DNA of 64,000 nucleotides, taken from NCBI GenBank assembly GCA_964557375.1, contig CAZKZZ010000002.1, positions 9,778 through 73,777 of the forward strand, read 5' to 3'. Made by a program: the position numbers and the translations under genes. The notes beneath the pieces were generated by a model. It searched no databases. It was not told where the DNA came from and saw nothing but the letters and a program-made list of their open reading frames with translations. Shown here one piece after another: positions 18,529 through 26,207 of the stretch (position 1 is the stretch's first letter; every line of letters begins with the position of its first letter). This DNA is from CAZKZZ01 sp964557375 (GTDB lineage Bacteria; Spirochaetota; Spirochaetia; SPDA01; CAZJBZ01).

Positions 18529-20640
18529 ATGAAATGGAATAAAAATAGTATCGATACCGATCTCGTAAGAGAGATATCATCCCGATTTAATGTTGATTTG
18601 CTCACCGCTTCAGTTTTCGTGCGCAGGAACGTTACTGATTTCGAAGAATTAATGTTCTATCTCGAGGATGATCTGCACATCGCCCATAATCCCTTTCTCT
18701 TTTCCGAAATGGAAGATGCAATCGGGAGGATAAGCAGAGCCAGGGAAGAAGGGGAAAAGGTACTCATCTACGGTGACAGAGATGTAGACGGTATTACGTC
18801 TACGGTACTTCTCACGGAAGAATTACGGTCTATGGGAATCGAAGTGTTTTGGGCATTGCCGACCGGGGATGAAACGTACGGGCTTTCCAATGAGAAGATC
18901 GATTTGTATGCTGAACAGGATGTAACATTAATTATTACTGTCGATTGCGGTGTTTCCAATCATGTCGAAATAAACCATGCCGCTTCCTTGGGAATAGATA
19001 CCGTTGTTATCGATCATCACAATCCGAAAGAAGAGGTGCCGAACGCGTTTGCGATAATCAATCCGAAAATGGAGGATGAAGTGTATCCGTTTCGGGACCT
19101 CGCCGGCTGTGCTGCAACAGCAAAAGTAATCTGGGCATTGCGGTTTTCTCAAACAGAACTGTACAATGTTCCGGTTACCCTCCTCAACATCCGTCCCGGT
19201 AACGATTCTTTTATACTCGAAGCGGTAAAATTGATAAACTTAATAGAAACCGACCGGGTGTTTGAAACTATCGTTCCGGGAATGGTCAACCTCGAACAGA
19301 CCCGTTTGGAGCAATTTTTTTCGAACCAGATATTTGTCTATGACGAGCAGATGCAGACACGGATGCTCAAACAGATGTTCGGCCCGGATATAATGGTGAA
19401 CTTATTCGATCTTGCCCCGGAGCTGGGATCTCTGTATCCGGCCCTCAATGGGAAATCACTTCTTCAAATAAGAGAGATTAGTAAATTATCCAAGTACATT
19501 GGTTCCGGACTTGGTGAGATCGATATGGTAAAAAATATTTTTTCGATCTTGGTTACGCAGAAAAATAAGCCGCTTTCCGGTGATTATGAGCAGATTCTCG
19601 ATCTGGTCGCATTGGGGACGCTGGCGGACATGATGCCGCTGGTCAATGAAAACCGGGTTTTGGTGAGAAAAGGGATGGAAGTAATAAACAGCGCCCCCCG
19701 AAAAGGATTACGGGAGCTCGTCATACGGCAAAATCTGATGGGTAAAACGATGAGTACAACTGATATGGCCTGGCACATCTCTCCTCTTATCAATGCAACC
19801 GGCAGGATGGGGGTGCCTGACCTCGCTGTTTCACTTTTTTTAGAAGAAGATGAAGCGGAGCGGGAGGCGCTGGCTGAGAAAGTGGTAAAGAAAAATCGTG
19901 AGCGGAAAAAAATGGGAGATACTGCCTGGGGAAAGATTCTGCCAAAGGCGAAAAAGAGTTTTGATGAACTGGAAGGTAAACTGGTATTTATCGATGATCG
20001 TGAAATCAATAGAGGAATAACCGGTATTATTGCGGCGAAACTGCTCAAATATTTCAAGACCACGGCACTCGTCGTCTCGCACATGGACGATATCGCGTTC
20101 GGGTCTCTGAGAAGTACGAAGAGCTTTAAAACAAAAACTTTTTTAGAAAAGTGTGCTCCTTTTTTTGCCGATTACGGCGGACATGACTATGCCGCGGGGT
20201 TCAATATGGACAGGCAGGATGTCGTCCCATTCTATGATCGAGTGAAAACAATCGTAGAAGAGCTCGTAGATCCTATTGTTGAAGAAGAAGAACAGATTGA
20301 AATCGATGCCGAACTCCCTCTCTCCTATATGAATCCCAATTTGATAAAACTGGTGGAACTGTTCGAACCGTATGGAGAACAGAACCCCCCACTTCGTTTT
20401 TTATGCAAAGGGGTTACCCTTATCAATGCGGACATCATCGGGAAGACCGAAAAGCAGCATCTGCGGCTTCTCTTTGATACAGGGGCGCAAAAATGGCCTG
20501 CCGTTTTCTGGGGTGCGGCTGAAAAGCTTGGAGCCGAGTTTGATATACAGGACAGGGTTGACATCGTGTTCCGTCTCGGCAAAAATTATTACCAGAACAA
20601 TGAAAATCTTCAGCTCACAATATTAGATATCAAGAAATGA
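18529..20640 (+). CDS. recJ: Single-stranded-DNA exonuclease RecJ with a large insertion
   Basis: 703 residues, longer than the ~570 usual. DHH domain: motif I reads GDRDVDG (82-88) where most RecJ have DYD(A/V)DG, VDCG at 138-141, and DHH at 162-164. Between LAGCAATAKVIWAL (about 191-204) and DLVALGTLADMMPL (358-371), where these blocks are normally close, there is an insertion of about 140 residues with no motif I recognise. DHHA1 domain follows with GGHDYAAGF, and a C-terminal OB-like domain (FEPYGEQNPPLRF). It degrades ssDNA 5'-3' in recombination and mismatch repair. An AAAGGA precedes the ATG; the TGA overlaps the next ATG. Confidence 0.9.
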   Translation: MKWNKNSIDTDLVREISSRFNVDLLTASVFVRRNVTDFEELMFYLEDDLHIAHNPFLFSEMEDAIGRISRAREEGEKVLIYGDRDVDGITSTVLLTEELRSMGIEVFWALPTGDETYGLSNEKIDLYAEQDVTLIITVDCGVSNHVEINHAASLGIDTVVIDHHNPKEEVPNAFAIINPKMEDEVYPFRDLAGCAATAKVIWALRFSQTELYNVPVTLLNIRPGNDSFILEAVKLINLIETDRVFETIVPGMVNLEQTRLEQFFSNQIFVYDEQMQTRMLKQMFGPDIMVNLFDLAPELGSLYPALNGKSLLQIREISKLSKYIGSGLGEIDMVKNIFSILVTQKNKPLSGDYEQILDLVALGTLADMMPLVNENRVLVRKGMEVINSAPRKGLRELVIRQNLMGKTMSTTDMAWHISPLINATGRMGVPDLAVSLFLEEDEAEREALAEKVVKKNRERKKMGDTAWGKILPKAKKSFDELEGKLVFIDDREINRGITGIIAAKLLKYFKTTALVVSHMDDIAFGSLRSTKSFKTKTFLEKCAPFFADYGGHDYAAGFNMDRQDVVPFYDRVKTIVEELVDPIVEEEEQIEIDAELPLSYMNPNLIKLVELFEPYGEQNPPLRFLCKGVTLINADIIGKTEKQHLRLLFDTGAQKWPAVFWGAAEKLGAEFDIQDRVDIVFRLGKNYYQNNENLQLTILDIKK

Positions 20641-21566
20641 GATACGTTTCAGCAGTACTCTTCTTTTTTGTCACCATTATTTCACTTGCCGCTTTCCCCC
20701 ACATCTACTATCCGGAAACGGTCTATCCGGGCGATCCGCTGCGCATTATTGGCTATGATGATAATGAGCTCGAATCAATGGTAAGCAGGGTAAAAGACAG
20801 TCGGGGAGAGACCGTTTTTCGAGGAGAAGGTTTTCCTTTTGATATCGGGGATAAAACGGTGTGGGTCAGCCTATTGGGAATACCGTGCACGCTCCCCGAA
20901 GGTGAGTATACCCTCATCGTTGACGGGGTGAATAATCGATACGACTTCTACATCGAAAAGAAACTAATGGTCAAAAATAAGGAGTTTATAAGGGAAGATA
21001 TACCTCTCAACAAGAGCATGAGTGAACTGCGTACAACTGAAGACCCCCGTAAAGCTCGAGAATCGCGGGAACTGCTCACCCTTCTGCGCAGCTTCAATAA
21101 GGACGCACTCTATACGGATGGTACTTTCATCGATCCTCTGCCGGGGGCCCTGGTAAGTTCATATTTCGGGGACAGACGGACCTATCTTTACGCCGACGGG
21201 GGTATGGGGAGTGCGATACATTTCGGAATCGACCTGGTCAAACCGACCGGCACCCCAATTGCCTCCTGTGCCGCGGGGAAGGTCGTTATGGCAAAGACGA
21301 GAATTATTTCCGGAGAAACCGTTGTGCTCGAACACGCCCCGGGAGTCTACTCTCTCTACTACCATCTCGACTCAATTGCGGTAAACCAGGGCGAAACGGT
21401 AGAAGCGGGAGAAATCATTGGTACTGTTGGTGCAACGGGGCTTGTTACCGGTGCCCATTTGCACTGGGAGGTGCGTTTTTCCGGAGTCCCCGTAGCTCCG
21501 GGTTACCTTTTGGAACATAATTTGCTTGACAAACAGTCGATTTTAAGTATTATATCACCAGACTAA
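20637..21566 (+). CDS. Exported M23-family (LytM-type) peptidase
   Basis: 309 residues. A signal peptide covers about residues 1-19 (MRYVSAVLFFFVTIISLAAF). After an Ig-like N-terminal domain, the M23 domain holds zinc ligands His195 and Asp199 (HFGIDL) and the HLH motif at 274-276 (GAHLHWEVRF), plus YYHLDSIAV and VGATGLVTG. The metal site is complete, so it should be an active periplasmic endopeptidase cutting peptidoglycan cross-links. Overlaps recJ by 4 nt (ATGA); rpsU begins 13 nt later. Confidence 0.92.
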   Translation: MRYVSAVLFFFVTIISLAAFPHIYYPETVYPGDPLRIIGYDDNELESMVSRVKDSRGETVFRGEGFPFDIGDKTVWVSLLGIPCTLPEGEYTLIVDGVNNRYDFYIEKKLMVKNKEFIREDIPLNKSMSELRTTEDPRKARESRELLTLLRSFNKDALYTDGTFIDPLPGALVSSYFGDRRTYLYADGGMGSAIHFGIDLVKPTGTPIASCAAGKVVMAKTRIISGETVVLEHAPGVYSLYYHLDSIAVNQGETVEAGEIIGTVGATGLVTGAHLHWEVRFSGVPVAPGYLLEHNLLDKQSILSIISPD

Positions 21567-21576
21567 CCAAAGAAGT

Positions 21577-21585
21577 GAGGTGATC
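21577..21585 (+). promoter_or_regulatory. Extended Shine-Dalgarno of rpsU
   Basis: GAGGTGATC is complementary to the conserved 3' end of 16S rRNA. It encloses the GTG that would otherwise be taken as the start and is correctly spaced for initiation at ATC 21589. This makes the start choice for rpsU doubtful. Confidence 0.7.
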
Positions 21586-21798
21586 AATATCGCTTATATA
21601 AAAGTTCATGATGATGAACCTCTCGAGAAGGCGTTAAAACGATTCAAACGTCTTGTTGAAAAAGAGGGAATTATCCGGGAATGGAAAAAACGGGAGTATT
21701 TTGAAAAGCCTTCTACCATTCGGAACAAAAAGAGAAAAGCCCTCGAGCGTAAGCAGATGAAAAAGATGCGGAAACTCCAGGCGATGAAAAACTATTAA
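21580..21798 (+). CDS. rpsU: Ribosomal protein bS21, unusual start
   Basis: The protein AYIKVHDDEPLEKALKRFKR, then LVEKEGIIREWKKREYFEKP and a basic tail, is a clear bS21 (about 70 residues). Family members usually start Met-(Ala/Ser/Pro)-x-(Ile/Val), so Met is expected just before AYIKV, but that codon is ATC (21589-21591). The only conventional in-frame start is the GTG at 21580, which lies inside GAGGTGATC (21577-21585), a nine-base match to the expected 16S anti-SD; with GAGG as the ribosome-binding core, ATC is 8 nt away, ideal spacing. Coordinates use GTG; ATC at 21589 is the alternative. bS21 sits at the 30S platform by the anti-SD. Confidence 0.85.
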   Translation: MINIAYIKVHDDEPLEKALKRFKRLVEKEGIIREWKKREYFEKPSTIRNKKRKALERKQMKKMRKLQAMKNY

Positions 21799-21828
21799 AT
21801 AAAATTGCAATTTGAAATGTTCAGAATC

Positions 21829-21865
21829 AAGAGGTGCGGAATATTTGCCGACACCTCTTTTTTTT
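21829..21865 (+). terminator. Rho-independent terminator of rpsU
   Basis: Stem AGAGGTG-CGG (21830-21839) pairs with CCG-(A)-CACCTCT (21848-21858) with one bulged A and an 8-nt loop, followed by a run of T to the gap edge. It lies 31 nt after the rpsU stop and is repeated identically at 21984-22020, probably through assembly duplication. Confidence 0.85.
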
Positions 21866-21965
21866 NNNNNNNNNNNNNNNNNNNNNNNNNNNNNNNNNNN
21901 NNNNNNNNNNNNNNNNNNNNNNNNNNNNNNNNNNNNNNNNNNNNNNNNNNNNNNNNNNNNNNNNN
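21866..21965. other. Assembly gap (100 N), probably artificial
   Basis: Exactly 100 N. The 55 bases left of it (21811-21865) are identical to the 55 bases right of it (21966-22020), as expected when two contigs that share an overlap are joined without being merged. The real distance between rpsU and the DUF2807 gene is probably about 155 bp shorter than shown. Confidence 0.9.
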
Positions 21966-22086
21966 TTTGAAATGTTCAGAATCAAGAGGTGCGGAATATT
22001 TGCCGACACCTCTTTTTTTTTATACAATGTGAAGTGGTGCGAATCGTGGGGATGGAAATACAAAACTATACGTACAGGGAAAGATC

Positions 22087-22839
22087 ATGAGCGCAAGTAG
22101 AAAGTTTTTTATTTCGACTCTTCTTATTATCGCTGTGGCAGCCGGCGGAGCTGTGATCGGCAGCAAAATCGTGATGCAGCGCTCCGCGAAGGAAAATCTC
22201 GAAAGGACCCTTGTCCAAAAGGTAGAAAAAAGCAGTCCCGATACTATCCAGGAAAGTTATTCATTTGAACAGTTCGACTCCGTGTATACCCAGGGATCAT
22301 GGAATGTATCTATTGAGAAAGGGGAGAGTTATTCCGTTCAAATCGATATTCCCCGGAGAGCAAAAGAGGAGGTCGAGGTCAAACTGGACTCCAATACGCT
22401 CGTTCTCGAATTGGATTCCTGGAAGACGGCATTAATGGCCGGTACGATGAAGGCGCGAATTGTTACACCGGAATTAAAAAAAATAAAGGTAGCAGGCGGT
22501 TCAAAGGTCACCTTCAGCGGATTTGTAGGGGAGAAACTCGAGCTGATTTGTGAAGGCGCGATACAAACCGTGGGAGAAAGCAACAGATACAACGAACTCA
22601 CCATTGATGCTGCCGGGGCAGTCACTATCGACTTGAAAAACAGCAGTGTAGAGCATGCACGAGTAGAACTCTCAGGTACCGGGAAAGTGGAGATGGCCCT
22701 TGTATCCGGCGGATCTCTCGCCGGCAGCATCGAAGGGCTCGGGAAAATCACCTACTCGGGAGACGACATCGACGTATTGGTTGACAGCGGAAAAGGGTTG
22801 TCCAATATACAGCATGTTGATAGCTTTGAGCAGGATTGA
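22087..22839 (+). CDS. DUF2807 (GIN-domain) exported protein
   Basis: 250 residues. One N-terminal hydrophobic segment (FFISTLLIIAVAAGGAVIGS) acts as signal peptide or anchor; there is no lipobox. From about residue 60 a DUF2807/GIN beta-helix is seen: YSFEQFDSVYTQGSWNVSIE, then alternating short strands with G-x-x-K/V patterns (KIKVAGGSKVTFSGF; LTIDAAGAVTIDL; ARVELSGTGKVEMAL; GSIEGLGKITYSG). The domain is usually found on periplasmic or surface proteins of unknown role, often adhesin-like. GGGAAAG lies before the ATG. No functional link to neighbours is visible. Confidence 0.8.
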   Translation: MSASRKFFISTLLIIAVAAGGAVIGSKIVMQRSAKENLERTLVQKVEKSSPDTIQESYSFEQFDSVYTQGSWNVSIEKGESYSVQIDIPRRAKEEVEVKLDSNTLVLELDSWKTALMAGTMKARIVTPELKKIKVAGGSKVTFSGFVGEKLELICEGAIQTVGESNRYNELTIDAAGAVTIDLKNSSVEHARVELSGTGKVEMALVSGGSLAGSIEGLGKITYSGDDIDVLVDSGKGLSNIQHVDSFEQD

Positions 22840-22885
22840 CAAAGGGGGGGTTCTCTTTTAATCTTTTGCGGGTGAGGTGGGAAGC

Positions 22886-23869
22886 ATGAACAATTTAGAG
22901 ACAACATATCTCGGACTCGAGCTCAAAAATCCTGTACTTGTTGCAAGTTCAAAACTAACATCTAATCTGGAAAAACTAAAAGAGTGTGAGCAGGCAGGTG
23001 CGGGTGCCGTAGTGCTCAAGTCTCTGTTCGAAGAGCAGATCGTAACGGATGCGGGCAACGAGACGGAAAACCTCGATCCTACAATACACGCGGAGGCGTG
23101 GGATTATTCGAGGATCATGAGCGAAGAATATGTTCTCGATAATTACCTCAAATTGGTAGAGGAGGCAAAACAGGCACTCTCGATTCCTGTAATCGCCAGT
23201 TTGAACTGTGTGACTGCGGGCAAATGGATCGATTACGCCCGGCGTTTCGAGCAGGTTGGCGCGGACGCATTGGAGCTGAATGTATTTATCATGCCCGCGG
23301 ATGCGGCCCAAACCAGTGAATATATTGAATCGATCTACTTCGATATTGTCGGAAAAATAAAGAAAAAATTGTCGATTCCCGTTGCTCTCAAAATAGGGCC
23401 CCATTTTAGTGGGCTGGCGAGAGTACTCACCGATCTAGTCGAGGAGGGGGCAGACGGGCTGGTCCTGTTCAACCGGTTTTATAAACCGGATATCGATATC
23501 GAATCTGAAAAACTGGTCCCGGCAAACGCACTCAGCGTTCCCCAGGAGATGACTCTTCCCCTGCAGTGGATTGCTCTCATGTCCGGTGAACTCGATTGCG
23601 ATTTATCGGCCACAACAGGTATTCATGATGCAGAGGGGGTTGTCAAACAGCTCTTAGCCGGGGCAAAAACGGTCCAACTCTGTTCTGTATTGCTCAAAAA
23701 CGGGGTAGATCACCTCAATGTCATTCTCTCCGGGCTTCAAAATTGGATGAAGAGGCATAACTACACTGCTATCGATGAGTTTCGGGGAGCACTCTGCCAG
23801 GAATCCAGTGACAATCCTCTCGCTTATGAGCGTTCTCAGTACATAAAAGCAATCGTCGGTATCGAGTAG
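22886..23869 (+). CDS. Dihydroorotate-dehydrogenase-like flavoprotein
   Basis: 327 residues, a PyrD-fold TIM barrel: MNNLETTYLGLELKNPVLVA at the N-terminus, GAGAVVLKSLFEEQI, ALELNVF (substrate Asn), VALKIGPHFSGLA (FMN-binding Lys) and TTGIHDAEGVVKQLLAGAKT (phosphate site). The usual catalytic Ser/Cys base region between is altered (FIMPADAAQTSEYIE), as in the PyrD-like proteins that occur beside other metabolic genes and are not part of pyrimidine synthesis. The ATG at 22886 is preceded by GAGGTGGG; a GTG 9 nt upstream overlaps that site. Substrate unknown. Confidence 0.82.
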   Translation: MNNLETTYLGLELKNPVLVASSKLTSNLEKLKECEQAGAGAVVLKSLFEEQIVTDAGNETENLDPTIHAEAWDYSRIMSEEYVLDNYLKLVEEAKQALSIPVIASLNCVTAGKWIDYARRFEQVGADALELNVFIMPADAAQTSEYIESIYFDIVGKIKKKLSIPVALKIGPHFSGLARVLTDLVEEGADGLVLFNRFYKPDIDIESEKLVPANALSVPQEMTLPLQWIALMSGELDCDLSATTGIHDAEGVVKQLLAGAKTVQLCSVLLKNGVDHLNVILSGLQNWMKRHNYTAIDEFRGALCQESSDNPLAYERSQYIKAIVGIE

Positions 23870-23943
23870 CAATCCGACATTCGCTCTAAAACGTAAAAAA
23901 ACCAATAAAAAATTTCTGAAAACATAAAATCAGGCTAAAATAA

Positions 23944-23973
23944 TTGACGTAAACATAAATCGAATGGTATACT
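23944..23973 (+). promoter_or_regulatory. Sigma-70 promoter of the glycine cleavage operon
   Basis: TTGACG (23944-23949), 18-nt spacer ending in TGG (extended -10), and TATACT (23968-23973). Transcription should start near 23980, only about 6 nt before the ATG at 23986, so the first gene would have a near-leaderless mRNA. Confidence 0.65.
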
Positions 23974-23985
23974 GATGATGACGAT

Positions 23986-24429
23986 ATGCAGATCGATGAA
24001 ATCAATTACCACATCATTCGAGAACTCCGCGACGGCCGCCGATCATTTAAAAAAATAGCAGACGGCATCAATGTAACGGAGAACACGATCCGTTCCCGCG
24101 TCAACAAGCTGATCGAAGAGGGACTTATCTCGATCAACGGCGAGGTGGATCCGAACTTACTGCCCGGACATGAGCTTGTTGTTGTGGGAGTAAAGTTGAA
24201 TACAATGGACCTTGTAAAAAAGGGGGAGGAGTTCTCTACCCTCCACGGTGTTGTTTCCGTGTGCGTCGTTACCGGACGTTATGATCTTCTCGTTACTGTT
24301 CTTTTAAACGAAGCGTTCGGATTACTCGAGTTTTATACGAAAGAGGTACAAAAAGTACAAGATGTACTCTCCGTTGAGACATTCGTCGTGTATAAAGGGT
24401 ATAATATGAAGGTGCCCTATGTATTATAA
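23986..24429 (+). CDS. Lrp/AsnC-family regulator
   Basis: 147 residues. N-terminal winged helix-turn-helix (MQIDEINYHIIRELRDGRRS; ADGINVTENTIRSRVNKLIE) and a C-terminal RAM ligand-binding domain (VVVGVKLNTMD; GVVSVCVVTGRYDLLVTVLL). Members bind amino acids and form octamers. Being first in the operon with gcvH-gcvPA-gcvPB, it probably senses glycine or a related amino acid and controls its own operon (inference). No ribosome-binding site is visible; the promoter lies immediately upstream. Confidence 0.9.
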   Translation: MQIDEINYHIIRELRDGRRSFKKIADGINVTENTIRSRVNKLIEEGLISINGEVDPNLLPGHELVVVGVKLNTMDLVKKGEEFSTLHGVVSVCVVTGRYDLLVTVLLNEAFGLLEFYTKEVQKVQDVLSVETFVVYKGYNMKVPYVL

Positions 24430-24447
24430 AGAAGTTAGGAGGAATAT

Positions 24448-24837
24448 ATGAGCGCAACACCCGATGATCGTAAATATCAGAAAACCCATGAATGGGTCCG
24501 GGTCGAGGATGGTTTGGCCTATATCGGAATTACAGACTATGCTCAGGAATCGCTAGGTGATATCGTTTTTGTCGAACTCCCTGAAAAAGGTGATTCTTTG
24601 GGCAAGGGGGATGAGATAACCACCATAGAATCGGTGAAAGCCGCTTCACCAATCTACACCCCGGTAGACGGAACTATTCAGGAAGTCAATGCGGAACTCG
24701 AAGATACACCCGAATTGATAAATCAAGACCCTTATAACACCTTTATCGTTATTATCAAAATGGAAGGCAGCCTCGATGAAAGTGAATTGATGGATAACAA
24801 CGCGTACGATGAGTTTGTAGAACAGGAAAAAGAATAA
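24448..24837 (+). CDS. gcvH: Glycine cleavage system H protein
   Basis: 129 residues, typical length. Lipoyl-carrier signature: THEWVRVEDGLAYIGITDYA, GDIVFVELPEKGD and the lipoylation site TTIESVKAASPIY with Lys64. It carries the aminomethyl group between P and T proteins. Strong AGGAGGA before the ATG; 11 nt to gcvPA. Confidence 0.95.
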   Translation: MSATPDDRKYQKTHEWVRVEDGLAYIGITDYAQESLGDIVFVELPEKGDSLGKGDEITTIESVKAASPIYTPVDGTIQEVNAELEDTPELINQDPYNTFIVIIKMEGSLDESELMDNNAYDEFVEQEKE

Positions 24838-24848
24838 GGGACGGAATA

Positions 24849-26207
24849 ATGAACCCATATCTGCCTCATACGAAAGAAGACCTAACAGAAATGCTGAAAA
24901 CGGTCGGGGTCCCGGATACCGCACAGTTATTTGAGGATATTCCGGATTCTATTCGACTGAAACAGAGAATCAATATTCCCTCCGGTGTTAGTGAATATGA
25001 AGCGTATAATAATCTAGCCGAGCTTGCAGGAAGAAATCAGCATGAAGGTGTTTCTTTTCTCGGTTTCGGCTGCTACGACCATATTGTCCCCTCCGTTGTA
25101 TCGCACTGTATCGGTCGAGCGGAGTTCTATACTGCTTATACTCCGTATCAGGCGGAAATATCACAAGGCATACTCCAGGCTATTTTTGAGTTTCAGACCT
25201 TGATCTGCATGTTAACCGAACTCGATGTGTCCAACGCGTCCCTCTACGATGGGCATACTGCAGCTTCTGAAGCTGCAATCATGGCCTTAAACATAAAACG
25301 GAAAAGCGATACTATCCTCTACTCCTCGACAATACATCCATCAACAAAAGCTGTTCTCCATACCTATTTCTACGGCACCGATATAACATTGAAAGAGCTA
25401 CCGGAGGAGAACGGGGTTACATCTTTTTCCGGTTTGAAAGACATGCTTACCAGTGAAACAGCGGGAGTTATCGTTCAATCTCCCAATGTATACGGATATT
25501 TGGAGGATTATTCCGGGTTTGCAGATGTAGTCCACGAATCAAAAGCGCTGTTTATTCTCTCTTCGAATCCGCTTTCCCTGAGTGTGGCTAAATCACAGGG
25601 AGAATGGGGGGCGGACATTGCTATCGGTGATACGCAGCCGCTCGGGCTTCCCCAGTATTACGGCGGACCGAGTGTCGGATATATAGCTGCGAGGGAGAAA
25701 CTGCTCAGGAAAATGCCCGGCAGGATTGTCGGGCAAACGGAAGACCAGGACGGTGATCGCGCCTTTGTTCTCACCCTGCAGGCCCGTGAACAACACATTA
25801 AGCGGGAACGTGCAACATCAAATATATGCTCGAACCAGGCGTTGGCGGCACTTGCCAACAGTGTGTATCTGAGCACCGTAGGACCGGCCGGGCTGCGGAA
25901 GGCCGGCGAACTCAATGTAGAGAAGAGTCATTATCTCTACGAGCGAATCATCTCGGAGCTCCCGGTGAAACCATACCATGAGCAGCAGTTTTTCAATGAG
26001 TTCACCGTTGTCCTGCCTAAAGAAAGTGAGACTGTAGTGCAAGAGATGGCGTCTAAAAATGTTTTTGCAGGCGTCCCTATTCATCGATACGGGGCGGCGG
26101 CAGGAGCGCCAGATCGGCGGAATCTTTTGACGGTGGCTGTCACCGAAAAACGCACTCGAGAAGAAATGGAGAGGTACATCGAATCAATGAAGGAGACGTT
26201 ATCATGA
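24849..26207 (+). CDS. gcvPA: Glycine dehydrogenase (decarboxylating) subunit 1
   Basis: 452 residues, the N-terminal half of the two-subunit P protein. Motifs include SFLGFGCYDHIVPSVV, FYTAYTPYQAEISQGILQAI, FEFQTLICMLTELDVSNASL, DGHTAASEA and GGPSVGYIAAR. It forms an alpha2beta2 enzyme with gcvPB that decarboxylates glycine with PLP. AAGGGACGG precedes the ATG; the TGA overlaps the gcvPB ATG by 4 nt. Confidence 0.95.
   Translation: MNPYLPHTKEDLTEMLKTVGVPDTAQLFEDIPDSIRLKQRINIPSGVSEYEAYNNLAELAGRNQHEGVSFLGFGCYDHIVPSVVSHCIGRAEFYTAYTPYQAEISQGILQAIFEFQTLICMLTELDVSNASLYDGHTAASEAAIMALNIKRKSDTILYSSTIHPSTKAVLHTYFYGTDITLKELPEENGVTSFSGLKDMLTSETAGVIVQSPNVYGYLEDYSGFADVVHESKALFILSSNPLSLSVAKSQGEWGADIAIGDTQPLGLPQYYGGPSVGYIAAREKLLRKMPGRIVGQTEDQDGDRAFVLTLQAREQHIKRERATSNICSNQALAALANSVYLSTVGPAGLRKAGELNVEKSHYLYERIISELPVKPYHEQQFFNEFTVVLPKESETVVQEMASKNVFAGVPIHRYGAAAGAPDRRNLLTVAVTEKRTREEMERYIESMKETLS

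Larger units (their letters stand above)
21811..22020. repeat. Identical 55-bp direct repeats flanking the gap
   Basis: Copies at 21811-21865 and 21966-22020 match at every base and include the terminator hairpin. The right copy continues one T further into TATACAATG. 55 is a standard de Bruijn k-mer size, which favours an assembly overlap over a biological duplication. Confidence 0.85.

Noticed and set aside
21984..22020. A second genuine terminator after rpsU
   Set aside because: It belongs to the 55-bp copy duplicated at the gap edge and is most likely an assembly artefact.
23870..23985. Glycine riboswitch upstream of the gcv operon
   Set aside because: The space is too short, AT-rich and lacks the conserved aptamer cores; a promoter occupies it.
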